Source: Nucisporomicrobium flavum
GTDB taxonomy: Bacteria > Actinomycetota > Actinomycetes > Mycobacteriales > Micromonosporaceae
Length of the DNA stretch: 64,000 nucleotides
Assembly (NCBI RefSeq): GCF_016464385.1
Contig: NZ_JADMLH010000019.1
Span: 93,028 to 157,027 of the forward strand
Reading direction: 5' to 3'
Shown here: one piece after another, positions 63,873-64,000 of the stretch
Position numbering within the stretch: the first letter of the stretch is position 1
How the letters are laid out: each line of letters begins with the position of its first letter
The notes under the pieces: model-generated
What the model was told of the DNA's origin: nothing
Database searches by the model: none
The model's input: only the letters and a program-made list of their open reading frames with translations
Translations under genes and position numbers: made by a program

Positions 63873-64000
63873 CTGTAGTGATCAGCACCGTTGTTGATGC
63901 GGGTGATCGGTGGTTGGCCGGCGAGGGCGGTGTGTCCGCGGTGATGGTTGTAAGTGTGCAACCATCCGGGAAGTGCGTCGGCGCGGTCTTGGCTGCTGGT
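63869..64000 (-). mobile_element. IS481-type transposase, 3' end (partial)
   Basis: 43 codons plus TAG are visible before the window ends: WLHTYNHHRGHTALAGQPPI then TRINNGADHYS. This is the typical C-terminus of IS481-family DDE transposases. The stop overlaps the GGT stop by 2 nt, so the insertion sequence end must lie at or inside the GGT 3' end. Confidence 0.85.

Overview
The window is very GC-rich and carries actinobacterial gene order, frequent GTG/TTG starts, a hadA/hadB pair beside tRNA-Trp and secE, and several SigE-type ECF sigma factors. This points to an actinomycete, most likely a Micromonosporaceae (Actinoplanes-like) chromosome; the family assignment is inference.

Positions 1-27260 are the core gene-expression block, all on the minus strand. 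In transcription order, from high to low coordinates, it runs tRNA-Thr, tRNA-Met, rpmG, hadA-hadB, tRNA-Trp, secE-nusG, rplA, an ABC transporter pair, rplJ-rplL, rpoB-rpoC, two small membrane proteins, rpsL-rpsG-fusA-tuf, and the S10 operon from rpsJ to the first codons of rplE. rplK (L11) is missing from its usual place between nusG and rplA. The leaders of the rplJ, rpsL and rpsJ operons hold hairpins, an L10-type leader, and a 19-nt element identical in the rpsL and rpsJ leaders.

Positions 27300-45230 are accessory. They hold a membrane GGDEF/EAL protein behind a tiny secreted peptide, an HTH protein with tandem boxes at its start, a rhodanese, YajQ, tRNA-Tyr, a lower-GC stretch with two small unknown genes, a methyltransferase, a flavin monooxygenase, GNAT, MOSC and DUF4180 proteins, a secreted GH16-like enzyme facing a GntR/UTRA regulator, two ECF sigma modules, an MFS transporter and HtpX.

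Positions 45257-59484 hold a respiratory complex I gene set in three pieces: nuoB, then nuoC-nuoH, then nuoI-J-K-L-M-N. Unrelated genes separate the pieces (Uma2, a secreted protein, HxlR/RidA, DUF2252 and a third ECF module). nuoA, nuoD, nuoE, nuoF and nuoG are not in the window. Positions 59501-64000 hold a PLP-dependent decarboxylase-like protein, an MFS transporter divergent from a gamma-glutamyltransferase, and the 3' end of an IS481-type transposase that abuts the latter.

Short tandem repeats are common just after genes. In three cases (secE, the rhodanese gene and nuoH) the repeated unit includes the gene's own stop codon.
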